Positions 33,818 to 45,595 of a DNA stretch of 64,000 nt are shown here, one piece after another. Each line of letters starts with the position of its first letter. Position 1 is the stretch's first letter. This DNA comes from Amycolatopsis acidiphila (GTDB lineage Bacteria > Actinomycetota > Actinomycetes > Mycobacteriales > Pseudonocardiaceae), in the NCBI RefSeq assembly GCF_021391495.1, contig NZ_CP090063.1, positions 124,001 through 188,000 on the forward strand, read 5' to 3'. Below the pieces are notes generated by a model. That model ran no database searches and was not told where the DNA came from. It was given only the letters and a program-made list of their open reading frames with translations. Both the position numbers and the translations under genes were made by a program.

Positions 33818-34342
33818 GTGCGCGCACGAGTGGCGGTCTCGATCGCCGTGGCGCTGCTCGTGAGCGGCTGTACGAACGCGGTGCCGGGCACGGCGCAGCC
33901 GGATCCCCGGCGGGTGACCGTCGCGCCCCGGGCGTCGACGGACCCGTGCTCGCTGCTCACCAGCGACGAGGCCGTGCAGCTCGGGTTGGCCGCGCCCGGC
34001 ATGCCGCAGCCGGAGGACAAGACCGCCCTGGTGCCGCCGAGCTGTGAGTGGAACTCCACGGACCCCGAGTCCGAGCAGGACAACTCGCTGCAGGTGTACT
34101 ACGCGACCGACCTCAACGTGCGGGAGTACTTCTCCGACGCGCCGACCGCGCAGGAGCAGCTCGGCGGGGTCACCTGGGACAACTACCCGAGCGTGCTGGG
34201 CGCCTCGCTGTGCAACCTCGCCGTCACGCTCTCCGACCGGTCGTTCATCGCGCTGACCAGCCCGAACTTCGGCGATCCCACGCATTCCTGCGACACCGCG
34301 CGCAAGGCGGCGCCGCTGGTGGCTAAGCGGATACCAGGCTAG
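33818..34342 (+). CDS. DUF3558 lipoprotein
   Basis: A 174-residue lipoprotein with a short signal peptide and lipobox (VSGC, Cys about residue 18), then a domain beginning DPCSLLTSDEA, the hallmark of DUF3558. A second DUF3558 gene lies at 59597 in the type VII module. The GTG at 33818 gives a proper signal peptide. Its end overlaps the converging lhgO by 20 bases. The function is unknown. Confidence 0.82.
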   Translation: MRARVAVSIAVALLVSGCTNAVPGTAQPDPRRVTVAPRASTDPCSLLTSDEAVQLGLAAPGMPQPEDKTALVPPSCEWNSTDPESEQDNSLQVYYATDLNVREYFSDAPTAQEQLGGVTWDNYPSVLGASLCNLAVTLSDRSFIALTSPNFGDPTHSCDTARKAAPLVAKRIPG

Positions 34343-35510
34343 CCACGTGCCTGCCGATCTCCAGTGCGCAGGTCGCGGCCGGTGACGGCGCGTTGAGCAC
34401 GTGGACCTGGTGCGGCGCGGTCTCGATCAGGAAGTCGTCGACGAGCGACCCGTCCGGGAACAGCGCCTGCGCGCGCACCCCCGAGCCATGCCGCACGATG
34501 TCGTCCGCGCCGACGGCCGGGACCAGCCGGGCGAGGCTCGCCGCGAACCGGCGCTTGGACAGCGAACGCAGCACCTCCTCGAACCCGGTGGGATAGGCGT
34601 ACTTGCGGGCCAGCCGCCAGGCACCGGGGAAGCGGGCGACGTCGGCCAGGTCGGCCGGGGAGACATCGCGCCAGCGGTAGCCCTCTCGGCGCAGCGCGAG
34701 CACGGCATTCGGGCCGGCGTGCACGCTGCCGTCGAGCATCCGGGTCAGGTGCACGCCGAGGAAGGGCAGCGTCGGGTCCGGCACCGGGTAGATCAGCCCG
34801 CGGACGAGGTGACGGCGTTCGGGGCGCAGTTCGTAGTACTCGCCGCGGAACGGGACGATCCGGGCACGCGGGGTGAGCCCGGCCAGTCGCGCGACCCGGT
34901 CGGACTGCAGGCCTGCGCAGTTCACCAGCGCGTCCGCGTGGAGCACCTCGCGACCGGTGGCGACCTCCACCCCGCCGTCCCGGCCGGGCCGGATGCCCAG
35001 CGCCGGTGTGCCGAGCAGCAGGTCGGCGCCCTTGTCCTCGAGCAGCCGGACGAGTGCCGCGCACACGCCGGGGAAGTCGATGATGCCGGTCGACTCGACC
35101 CGCAGTGCCCTGACGCAGGAGACCTCCGGCTCGTACTCGTGCGCCTCGCGGCTGGAGATCAGCTTCGCCGGCACGCCGTTGGCTTCGGCGCGCTCGGCGA
35201 GTACCCCCAGCGCGGGCAGCTCGGCCTCGGAGGTGGCGACGACCAGCTTGCCGCAGACCTCGACGCCGACCCCGTTCGCGCGGGCGAAGTCCACAATGGA
35301 CCGATTGCCCGCGACGGACATCCGGGCCTTGGCCGAGCCCGGCTTGTAGTACAGGCCCGCGTGCACGACGTTGGAGTTGTGCCCCGTCTGGTGTGCCGCC
35401 CAGGAGCTCTCCTTCTCCAGCACGGTCACGTGGGTGCCCTGCCGGGTCAGCTCCCAGGCCACGGCCAGGCCCAGGATCCCGCCGCCGATCACCACCGCTC
35501 GCTGCGCCAC
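34323..35510 (-). CDS. lhgO: L-2-hydroxyglutarate oxidase
   Basis: A 395-residue FAD oxidoreductase of the DAO superfamily. It has the dinucleotide motif VIGGGILGLAVAWEL and the LhgO signature HNSNVVHAGLYYKPGSAKA (about 45-63). LhgO oxidises L-2-hydroxyglutarate, a side product of 2-oxoglutarate metabolism, and passes electrons to the quinone pool. Length and landmarks (GVCAALVRLLEDKGADL, PFLGVHLTRMLDG) are normal. It is divergent from the AMP-binding gene across 71 bases. Confidence 0.93.
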   Translation of the reverse strand: MAQRAVVIGGGILGLAVAWELTRQGTHVTVLEKESSWAAHQTGHNSNVVHAGLYYKPGSAKARMSVAGNRSIVDFARANGVGVEVCGKLVVATSEAELPALGVLAERAEANGVPAKLISSREAHEYEPEVSCVRALRVESTGIIDFPGVCAALVRLLEDKGADLLLGTPALGIRPGRDGGVEVATGREVLHADALVNCAGLQSDRVARLAGLTPRARIVPFRGEYYELRPERRHLVRGLIYPVPDPTLPFLGVHLTRMLDGSVHAGPNAVLALRREGYRWRDVSPADLADVARFPGAWRLARKYAYPTGFEEVLRSLSKRRFAASLARLVPAVGADDIVRHGSGVRAQALFPDGSLVDDFLIETAPHQVHVLNAPSPAATCALEIGRHVASLVSA

Positions 35511-35581
35511 CGGTTCAGCCTAACGACGGGCCGCGGGGTAGGGCTCGCCTGAACGGGTGGGGAGTTGTCTACCTTGGTCGG

Positions 35582-36979
35582 GTGACCCTCATCGGTGACG
35601 GCGCCCGGCTCGTCGACGTGGTATCCGGCCGCGTACTCGGCCACGACGACCTCGTGGTCGAGGTCGCCCGGGTCGCGGAGGGGCTCGCCGCGCTGCCGGA
35701 GGGAGTGCTCTTCGCCCGCAGCTCGATCGACCTGAGCAGCCTGCTGCACTACCTCGGCGCGTTCGAAGGCGGCCGCGCGGTCGCCCTCATCGACCCCGCG
35801 CTGAACACCGAGTCGCTGGGCAGCCTGGTCGCCCGGTTCCGGCCCGGCGCCGTGCTGACCGCCCCCGAGGGCGAGCCGCCGCCCGGCTACCGCGCGAAGG
35901 ACGGGCACTGGGTGCGCGCCGAGGCCGAGGGGGTGCGGCCGCATCCGGACCTCGCGTTGCTGCTGACCACCAGCGGGTCGACCGGCGCCCCGCACTTCGC
36001 GCGGCTGTCGCGGCGGGCGATGCTGGCCAACGCGCACGCGATCGCCGAGGTGCTGGGCATCGGGCCGGACGACGCCGCGCCGACGAACCTGCCGCCGCAC
36101 TACAGCTACGGGCTGTCCGTGCTCAACTCGCACCTCGCGCGCGGGGCGACGATCGTGATCGAGCCGTCGGGCATCTCCGGCCGCACGTTCTGGGACGCGG
36201 TGTCCCGGTGCGGCTGCACGTCGCTCGCCGGGGTCCCGTACCACTACGAGGTGCTGCGGCGCCGGGGGTTCGACCCGGCGGACTACCCGCGGCTGCGCAG
36301 GCTCACCCAGGCCGGCGGCAAGCTGCGGCCCGAGCTGGTGACGGAGTTCGACGCGAAGATGCGCGCCGCGGGCGGCGGGCTGTACGTGATGTACGGCCAG
36401 ACGGAGGCGGCGCCGCGGATGGCGACCATGCCCGCGGAGCTGCTCGCGCACAAGCCCGCCTCCGTGGGGCCCGCGGTGCCGGGCGGGGAGTTCACCGTGC
36501 GGCACAACGACGGGACCGAGACGACGCATCCGAAGATCACCGGCGAGATCATCTACCGCGGTCCGAACGTGATGATGGGCTACGCCGAGGACGCGGCCGG
36601 GCTCGCGCTGGGCGACGAGCTCGGCGGCGTGCTGCCGACCGGTGACCTGGGGTATCTCGACGAGGACGGGTTCCTGTTCGTCACCGGCAGGCTCAAGCGC
36701 ATCGGCACCGTGTTCGGCAACCGGATCAGCCTCGACGACCTGGAACAGGCGGCGCGCGCGACCGGCCTGGGCATCGACATCGTCGCCGCGGTCCCGGCGG
36801 GGGACAAGGTGGTGCTGTTCGCCGAGGACGTCGGCCCGGACGTGTGCAAGGACGCCTCCCGCGCGCTGGCCGACCGGCTGCACCTGCACGCGTCGGGGTT
36901 CGACGTCCGGCCGGTCGACGAGGTGCCGTTGCTGGCGAGCGGAAAGATCGACTACCAGGCCCTGATGGAGCGAATCTAG
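35582..36979 (+). CDS. AMP-binding (acyl-CoA ligase-like) enzyme
   Basis: A 465-residue adenylate-forming enzyme. The A3 core reads LLLTTSGSTGAPHFARLS, where the usual lysine after Pro is His. Other cores are present: a YGQTEA motif (A5), TGDLGYLDEDGFLFVTGRLKRIG (A7-A8), and SGKIDY with the catalytic A10 lysine. The N-terminal region is shorter than in long-chain CoA ligases. The carboxylate substrate is unknown. The GTG at 35582 precedes a stretch (LIGDGARLVDVVSG) that looks native. Confidence 0.85.
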   Translation: MTLIGDGARLVDVVSGRVLGHDDLVVEVARVAEGLAALPEGVLFARSSIDLSSLLHYLGAFEGGRAVALIDPALNTESLGSLVARFRPGAVLTAPEGEPPPGYRAKDGHWVRAEAEGVRPHPDLALLLTTSGSTGAPHFARLSRRAMLANAHAIAEVLGIGPDDAAPTNLPPHYSYGLSVLNSHLARGATIVIEPSGISGRTFWDAVSRCGCTSLAGVPYHYEVLRRRGFDPADYPRLRRLTQAGGKLRPELVTEFDAKMRAAGGGLYVMYGQTEAAPRMATMPAELLAHKPASVGPAVPGGEFTVRHNDGTETTHPKITGEIIYRGPNVMMGYAEDAAGLALGDELGGVLPTGDLGYLDEDGFLFVTGRLKRIGTVFGNRISLDDLEQAARATGLGIDIVAAVPAGDKVVLFAEDVGPDVCKDASRALADRLHLHASGFDVRPVDEVPLLASGKIDYQALMERI

Positions 36980-37057
36980 AATCTCGTCCCAGAAAAGCGG
37001 AAACGATTCCCGGCCGGTCACGATACCTTCACCAAGGGAGCCGGAGGGGGAAACTTG

Positions 37058-38353
37058 GTGCTCGTCGCGGTTGCCGTCTGGTTCGTGCCGGCGGCGGCCG
37101 TCCTGCTCACGTGGCCGCGGTCGCGCACCTGGCGGCCCGCGGTCACCCTGCTCGCGCTCGCGTTCGGCCTCCTGCAGCAGCTCGTCTTCGCCACGATTCC
37201 CGACAGCGCCTTCGTGACGTTCCGGTACGCGGCGAACATCGCGGCCGGGCACGGCGCGGTGTTCAACATCGGCGAGTACGCCGAGGGCTACTCGAACTTC
37301 ACCTGGCTGGTGCTGGTCACCCTGCCGAAGGCACTGTTCGGCGCGGACCTGGTGACCGGCGCGGTCGTGCTCAGCTCCGCGTGCGCGCTGGGCTGCGTGC
37401 TGCTGGCCGCCCGGTTCGGACGCCTGGCCGGGCTGCTCACCGCCGCCGCCGGCGGGCTGGCCGCCTACGACTGCGCGGGCACCGAGACGCCGCTGTTCGT
37501 GCTGCTCGTGCTCGCGGTCCTCTACGCGCTGAAGACACGGCACCCGCTCGCGGCCGGGGTGCTCGCGGCGCTGGCCGTGATGACCCGTCCCGACGGGCTG
37601 GTGCTCGCGGCCGCGGCCGGGCTGTGGCTCGCGTTCGAGGCCGCGCGGCACCGGTCGAGCTGGGGTGCGCCCGGCGGTTACCTGCTCGGCGGGCTGGTGC
37701 TCGTGGTGCCCTGGCTGGCCTGGCGCGCCACCTACTACGACCAGTCGCCGGCGAGCTGGCCCACGCTGCACCCCTCGTTCTCGTCGTACGCCTTCCTGGT
37801 GGCGGCCCTCGCGGCGGTTGGCGTGACCCAGCTGTTCGGCCACCACCGCACGCCTTCGCCCACCCCGCGGCCTGCCACCCGCTGGGCGCCCGTCGTGGCA
37901 CTCGCGCTGTGCGCGGTCAGCCTCCCGTTCGCCGCGGCCCAGCGGCCCGGCGTGCTCGACTCGCGGGCCCGGCTCGCGCAGGCGGCCGAGATCAGCGGCT
38001 GGCTGACCGCCCGGCTGCCGCCCGGCTCGATCATCAGCACCGGCGGCGGTGGCGCGCTGGCCTACGGAGTGGGCAGCAGGGTGTTCGTGGTCACCCCCGG
38101 CGTGGGCAACAACGACTACGAGTTCGTCGCGAGCCTGCGCCAGCCTGCGCTGGCGATCACCGGGCTCGGCTACTCCGGACGGCAGCAGTGCGCGGCCGAC
38201 CCGGCGTATACCGGCCTGTACGAGGTCGCGACCTTCCTGCGGAAAGGCTCGCGGGAGTGGGTCACCGTGTACCCGCGGGACGACCAGGCCGCCACGCTGA
38301 TCGAGCGGCTGGACGAGGATCCGCGGCTGGTCTACGTGCCGTGCCCCTCGTGA
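37058..38353 (+). CDS. GT-C family membrane glycosyltransferase-like protein
   Basis: A 431-residue protein with about ten membrane helices. Near residue 49 a DSAFVTFRYAANI segment, then GHGAVFNIGEYAEGYSNFTW, resembles AftB-type GT-C arabinosyltransferases that read DDAYISxRYA. The second acidic residue is replaced (DS for DD), which may reduce activity. It is related to the GT-C genes at 45596 and 52091. The start is GTG at 37058, or a TTG one codon earlier, behind a GGAGGGGG site. An acyltransferase gene follows. Confidence 0.7.
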   Translation: MLVAVAVWFVPAAAVLLTWPRSRTWRPAVTLLALAFGLLQQLVFATIPDSAFVTFRYAANIAAGHGAVFNIGEYAEGYSNFTWLVLVTLPKALFGADLVTGAVVLSSACALGCVLLAARFGRLAGLLTAAAGGLAAYDCAGTETPLFVLLVLAVLYALKTRHPLAAGVLAALAVMTRPDGLVLAAAAGLWLAFEAARHRSSWGAPGGYLLGGLVLVVPWLAWRATYYDQSPASWPTLHPSFSSYAFLVAALAAVGVTQLFGHHRTPSPTPRPATRWAPVVALALCAVSLPFAAAQRPGVLDSRARLAQAAEISGWLTARLPPGSIISTGGGGALAYGVGSRVFVVTPGVGNNDYEFVASLRQPALAITGLGYSGRQQCAADPAYTGLYEVATFLRKGSREWVTVYPRDDQAATLIERLDEDPRLVYVPCPS

Positions 38354-38391
38354 TTACCCGAAAGTAACCTACGGTCCCGTAACCTTGCGGT

Positions 38392-39093
38392 ATGGCAGAG
38401 CTCGTGTACCCACCCGTCATCCTGTTCGCGAAGACCATGTTCCGGGCCCTCGACCTGAGGCTGCGGGTGGACGGCGGGGAGCGGCTGCCGCGGCGCGGGG
38501 GCGCGGTGATCGCGTGCAACCACGTCAGCTACCTGGACTTCATCTTCTGCGGCCTCGGGGCGCAGCCGGCGAAGCGGCTGGTCCGGTTCATGGCGAAGGA
38601 GCAGGTCTTCCGGCACCGGATCGCCGGGCCGCTGATGCGCGGCATGGGGCACATCCCGGTGGACCGGCGGGCCGGCCGCGCGTCCTACGACGAGGCCGTC
38701 GCCCGGTTGCGGGCGGGCGAGGTCGTCGGGGTCTTCCCGGAGGCGACGATCAGCTCGTCGTTCACGGTCGAGGACATCAAGTCCGGTGCGGTGCGGATGG
38801 CCGCGGCGGCGGACGTGCCGCTCGTCCCGATGGCCGTCTGGGGCACCCAGCGCCTGTGGACGAAGGGACATCCGCGCACGCTGACCAAGCGCCACGTGCC
38901 GATCTCGGTCCTGCTCGGCGAGCCGATGCGGGTGAGCCCCGGCGAGGACGCCGACGCGCTGACCCGTGAGCTGCGCACCCGGATGGCGAACCTGCTGGAC
39001 AAGGCCCAGGCGGAGTACCCGGAGCAGCCGTCGGGTTCCGGCGACCGGTGGTGGCTGCCCGCCCACCTGGGCGGGACGGCGCCCCGCCCCTAG
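38392..39093 (+). CDS. PlsC-type acyltransferase
   Basis: A 233-residue lysophospholipid acyltransferase with the catalytic HX4D motif (NHVSYLDF, about 40-47), a FPEATISSSF motif near residue 117, and a membrane-associated N-terminus. It transfers an acyl chain to a glycerophosphate-type acceptor in phospholipid or lipoglycan synthesis. The end overlaps the converging HAD gene by four bases. Confidence 0.92.
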   Translation: MAELVYPPVILFAKTMFRALDLRLRVDGGERLPRRGGAVIACNHVSYLDFIFCGLGAQPAKRLVRFMAKEQVFRHRIAGPLMRGMGHIPVDRRAGRASYDEAVARLRAGEVVGVFPEATISSSFTVEDIKSGAVRMAAAADVPLVPMAVWGTQRLWTKGHPRTLTKRHVPISVLLGEPMRVSPGEDADALTRELRTRMANLLDKAQAEYPEQPSGSGDRWWLPAHLGGTAPRP

Positions 39094-39905
39094 AACCAGC
39101 GTTCGAGGACCTGGGCCACGCCGTCCTCGGTGTTCGGGCCGGTGATCTCGTCGGCGGCCGCGCGCACGGCCGGATGCGCGTTGGCCATCGCCACCCCGTG
39201 CCCGGCCCACCGCAGCATCTCCACGTCGTTGGGCATGTCGCCGAACGCGATCACCCGCTCCGCCGGCACGTCCAGCCGCCCGGCGACCTCCGCGAGCCCG
39301 CTCGCCTTGGTGATCCCGTGCGCGGCGATCTCGATCAGGCCCGAACCGGCCGAGAACGTGATGTCGACCGACTCGTCGAGCACCGCGCCGGCCGCCGCGG
39401 CCATCTCGTCCGAGGTCATCCCCGGCCTGCTGACCAGCAGTTTCATCGCCGGATGGCCGATGATCTCGCCGCGGGCCACGCGCACGCCCTCACCGTCGCC
39501 CCACGGGTTGTGATAGCCGTCCTCGATGACCAGGTTGCGGACGTCCGGGTCCACCGCGCGCTTGCCGATGCGCTCGGCGGCGAACCCGCAGCCCGGGATC
39601 GCCTTCTGGACCTCGGCCACCACCGAGCGCAGCAGCATCGGCTCGAGCAGGCCGTTCACCTCGACCACCTGGTCCGCGCCGATGTCGTACAGCACGGCAC
39701 CGTTCGCGCACACCGCGTAACCGGTCAGCCCGGCGGCTGCCGCGACCGACGGGATCCAGCGCGGCGGCCGGCCGCTCGCCAGTACCAGCGGGACGCCCGC
39801 CTCGGCGACCCGGCGCACGACGGCCAGGGTGCGCGGGGCCAGCCGTTCGTGGCCGTCCAGCAGGGTTCCGTCCACGTCCGAGGCGATCAGCAGGGGTTGT
39901 TCCAC
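39090..39905 (-). CDS. Cof-type HAD phosphatase
   Basis: A 271-residue HAD-family hydrolase with motif I DVDGTLLDG (nucleophile Asp near residue 10), motif II ASGRP, the KAS loop with motif III lysine (GITKASGLAEV), and motif IV GDMPNDVEML. The C2 cap domain places it in the Cof/YidA group, which dephosphorylates sugar phosphates and similar compounds. The GTG at 39905 sits just before the first strand. It is divergent from the F420-type oxidoreductase. Confidence 0.92.
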   Translation of the reverse strand: MEQPLLIASDVDGTLLDGHERLAPRTLAVVRRVAEAGVPLVLASGRPPRWIPSVAAAAGLTGYAVCANGAVLYDIGADQVVEVNGLLEPMLLRSVVAEVQKAIPGCGFAAERIGKRAVDPDVRNLVIEDGYHNPWGDGEGVRVARGEIIGHPAMKLLVSRPGMTSDEMAAAAGAVLDESVDITFSAGSGLIEIAAHGITKASGLAEVAGRLDVPAERVIAFGDMPNDVEMLRWAGHGVAMANAHPAVRAAADEITGPNTEDGVAQVLERWF

Positions 39906-39963
39906 AGTTGAATTGTCCGCTGCCCATTGTTCCGCTGTCCCGGCAGCCCGATAGCGTTGCCCG

Positions 39964-42653
<2,690 letters not shown>

Positions 42654-42664
42654 GGAAAGCCTTC

Positions 42665-43654
42665 GTGACCAACTCAGTGAACAAGGCCGCCGAGACCGGC
42701 GTGGAGACTCCCGAGGAGACCACGCCGGCCGAGGCCGTCGACAGCAAACCGGAGAACGAGCCGGCCTCCGTCAAGCGCGGCCCGGTCCGGATGGTGCTCG
42801 GTGTGGTCAAGACCGCACGCCCGCGCCAGTGGGCGAAGAACGTGCTCGTCTTCGTCGCGCCGTTCACGGCGGCGCAGATCACCAACGGTGGGGTGCTGCT
42901 CGACGCGCTGATCGCGTTCGTGACGTTCTCGCTCGTCGCGTCGTCGGTGTACCTGATCAACGACGCGGTCGACGTCGAGGCGGACAAGGCCCACCCGACG
43001 AAGCGCAACCGGCCGATCGCGGCGGGGGTCGTCCCGGTCCCGGTGGCCTACGCCGCGGCGGTGGTCTTCTTCGCCGTCGGCCTCGGCCTCTCCTTCCTGG
43101 CCAGCCCGCAGCTGGCGATCGTGCTCGGCGTGTACGAGGCCGTGCAGCTGGGCTACTGCTTCGGGCTCAAGCACCAGCCGGTGGTCGACCTGGCCATCGT
43201 CGGCTCCGGCTTCCTGATGCGCTCGATCGCCGGTGGTGTGGCCGCCGGGATCCTGCTGTCCCAGTGGTTCCTGCTGGTCACCGCGTTCGGCTCGCTGTTC
43301 ATGGTCGCGGGCAAGCGGTACGCCGAGATCATGCTGTTCGAGCGCACCGGAGCGAAGATCCGGGCGTCGCTGAAGAAGTATTCGGCCAGCTACCTGCGCT
43401 TCGTCTGGGCGACCGCGGCCGCGATCCTGATCATGTCGTACTCGCTGTGGGCGTTCACCCTCCGCGAGGGCGCGCACGGCTCGATCTGGCCGATGATCTC
43501 GATGGTGCCGTTCGTCATCGCGGTGCTGCGGTACGCGGTGGACGTGGACGGCGGGACGGCCGGTGAGCCCGAGGAGATCGTCCTCAAAGACCGCGTGCTG
43601 CAGGTCCTCGGCGTGCTGTGGGTCGTGACGCTCGCGGTGACGTTCTACCTGTGA
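42665..43654 (+). CDS. ubiA: Decaprenyl-phosphate phosphoribosyltransferase
   Basis: This UbiA-superfamily enzyme joins phosphoribose to decaprenyl phosphate, the first step towards decaprenyl-phosphoryl arabinose. The 329-residue product has a long, acidic, disordered N-terminus (1-45), about nine membrane helices, and the NDAVDVEAD metal motif near residue 99. Motif and context match Rv3806c. The GTG start follows a GGGAAAG region. Its stop overlaps aftA (GTGA). Confidence 0.95.
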   Translation: MTNSVNKAAETGVETPEETTPAEAVDSKPENEPASVKRGPVRMVLGVVKTARPRQWAKNVLVFVAPFTAAQITNGGVLLDALIAFVTFSLVASSVYLINDAVDVEADKAHPTKRNRPIAAGVVPVPVAYAAAVVFFAVGLGLSFLASPQLAIVLGVYEAVQLGYCFGLKHQPVVDLAIVGSGFLMRSIAGGVAAGILLSQWFLLVTAFGSLFMVAGKRYAEIMLFERTGAKIRASLKKYSASYLRFVWATAAAILIMSYSLWAFTLREGAHGSIWPMISMVPFVIAVLRYAVDVDGGTAGEPEEIVLKDRVLQVLGVLWVVTLAVTFYL

Positions 43655-45585
43655 CGACGACGCTGCGGCGCCGCGCCGAGACCGACACGGCGCCCGCGCC
43701 GGAGGAACCGCCGATCACCCGGCTCACGCTCGGCCGCACGGTCGCCGAGCTGGTGCTGGGCAGCGTGCTGGCCGTGGTGCTGAGCATGGTGCTGCAGGTC
43801 GCGGCGAACCACATCGGCACCGACCCGGGCACCTACGTGCCGAACGCGCTGGTCAACCTGGCGAGCGCGGTCATCCTGCTGGTGTTGTTCGCGTTGCTCG
43901 GCTGGGGCTGGGCCGCGCGGTGGCCGTCCTGGGTCAGGGTGGTGGGCGCATGGGCAGCACTGTCGGTGCTGTCGACGCTGCTGCTCGCGATCCCGCTGCA
44001 GGCCACCCGGTTCTTCCTCGGCGGCTCGTCCGTCGACAACACCTTCCGCCTCCAGTACATGGAGCGGATGACCGCGGGCCACTCGCTCGCGGACATGAAC
44101 TACCAGGGGATCGCGCCGTACTACCCGGGCGGCTGGTTCTGGCTCGGCGGCCGGTTCGCGAACCTGATCGGCTGGGACGGCTGGGCCGCCTACAAGCCGT
44201 ACTCGATCCTCTGGATCTCACTCGCCACCGTCGTCGCCTTCGTGCTGTGGAGCCTGGTCGTCCGCCGTCGGCTCGCCCTGCTGGCCTCGATCGCGACAGT
44301 GTTCGCCGGGCTCGTCACCGTCGCGATGGACGAGCCGTACGCGTGGCCGACCACGGCGTGGTTGCCGCCGATCGCGGTGCTCGCGTGGCTGGTCTTCCGC
44401 CGCCGCGGTCGCGTTCCGGTGTGGACGCTCCTGCTGATCGGCGGCTACCTGGGCTTCGCCGGAATGACGTACACCCTGCACCTCGTGCTCGGGGTGCTGG
44501 CCGTCGTGCTGCTCGCGATCGTCGCCGGGGTGCTCGACGTGCGCCGCGGGGAAGCCGCGGGCGCCACGGTCAAGCGGCTCCTGCTGCGACTGGTCGTCAT
44601 CGGCGTCGTGACCGGGCTGCTGTCGCTGGTCACCTGGGGCCCGTTCATCCTCGCCGGCGGTCTGGGCAAGCCGAACGTCGCCGCGCACTTCCTGCCGGAG
44701 ACCAGCGCGGACTTCCCGACCCCGTTCGAGCCGACGAGCGTGTTCGGCTTCCTGTGCCTGGCCGGGCTGGTCTGGCTGGTACTGCGGGCGCGCCGGCACG
44801 CGGTCGCGTTCCCGCTGCTGACGCTCGCCGCGCTGGTGTACGTCTGGTTCGGGCTCTCGACGCTCGCGTTGATGGTGCACACCACGTTGCTGTCGTTCCG
44901 GTTCGTCGTCACCGTCGACACCGTGTTCGCGGTCGCGGGCGTGTTCGCCGCTGTGGACCTGTTGCGGCTGGTGCCGAAGCTGTTCCGCGACGGACGGCCG
45001 GTGCTGGTGACGGGGTTCGTCCTCGCCTTCGTCGCGGCGCTGTCGCTCGCGCAGACCAGCGTCAAGTCCACCGGCGACTCGGTGAAGACGGCCGAGTCGG
45101 ACTATTACGACAACGGGTTCAACGCCAAGGGCCAGCACGACACCAGCCAGGACGGGGCGTGGACCGGCGAGCTGATCGGCACGATCGACGAGCTGTCCGG
45201 CCGCGCGCCGACGCAGGACATCGTGCTCTCGGCGGACGACCGGCTGCTGTCGTTCGCGCCCTACTGGGGCTTCCAGCAGACCACGCCGCACTACGCGAAC
45301 CCGCTGGCCGGGTACACCCAACGCAACGCCGAGATCAAGTCCTGGACCACGTCGGCGGATTCGGCACAGCTGCTCGACCGGCTCGCGACGAACCCGCACC
45401 AGGCGCCGAACGTGTTCGTCCTACGCAAGGACAACGGCAAGCTCGCGGCGTACCTCGCGTCGGACTCGTTCCCCCAGGCGTCGCCGGTGGCCGTCGAGAA
45501 GGTGGACTTCGAGCCCGCCCTCTTCGACTCGCCGCGGTTCGTCCGGCGGGACGTCGGTCCGTTTGCCGTCATCGCCCTGCGGTAA
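43651..45585 (+). CDS. aftA: Galactan arabinofuranosyltransferase AftA
   Basis: AftA adds the first arabinofuranose to galactan, using decaprenyl-phosphoryl arabinose. The 644-residue product has about eleven to thirteen membrane helices and a C-terminal outer domain (about 480-644; STGDSVKTAESDYYDNGFNAKG). The first loop after the second helix pair carries VDNTFRLQYMERM, corresponding to the DxTFR catalytic loop of GT-C AftA. The size agrees with Rv3792 (about 640). It overlaps ubiA by four bases and the next GT-C gene starts ten bases later. In mycobacteria aftA is next to the emb genes, which are not seen here. Confidence 0.92.
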   Translation: MTTTLRRRAETDTAPAPEEPPITRLTLGRTVAELVLGSVLAVVLSMVLQVAANHIGTDPGTYVPNALVNLASAVILLVLFALLGWGWAARWPSWVRVVGAWAALSVLSTLLLAIPLQATRFFLGGSSVDNTFRLQYMERMTAGHSLADMNYQGIAPYYPGGWFWLGGRFANLIGWDGWAAYKPYSILWISLATVVAFVLWSLVVRRRLALLASIATVFAGLVTVAMDEPYAWPTTAWLPPIAVLAWLVFRRRGRVPVWTLLLIGGYLGFAGMTYTLHLVLGVLAVVLLAIVAGVLDVRRGEAAGATVKRLLLRLVVIGVVTGLLSLVTWGPFILAGGLGKPNVAAHFLPETSADFPTPFEPTSVFGFLCLAGLVWLVLRARRHAVAFPLLTLAALVYVWFGLSTLALMVHTTLLSFRFVVTVDTVFAVAGVFAAVDLLRLVPKLFRDGRPVLVTGFVLAFVAALSLAQTSVKSTGDSVKTAESDYYDNGFNAKGQHDTSQDGAWTGELIGTIDELSGRAPTQDIVLSADDRLLSFAPYWGFQQTTPHYANPLAGYTQRNAEIKSWTTSADSAQLLDRLATNPHQAPNVFVLRKDNGKLAAYLASDSFPQASPVAVEKVDFEPALFDSPRFVRRDVGPFAVIALR

Positions 45586-45595
45586 CAATGTCGGG

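Noticed and set aside
35489..37846. A 785-codon minus-strand open frame opposite the AMP-binding and GT-C genes.
   Set aside because: No domain and biased composition, while the plus-strand genes show clear core motifs.
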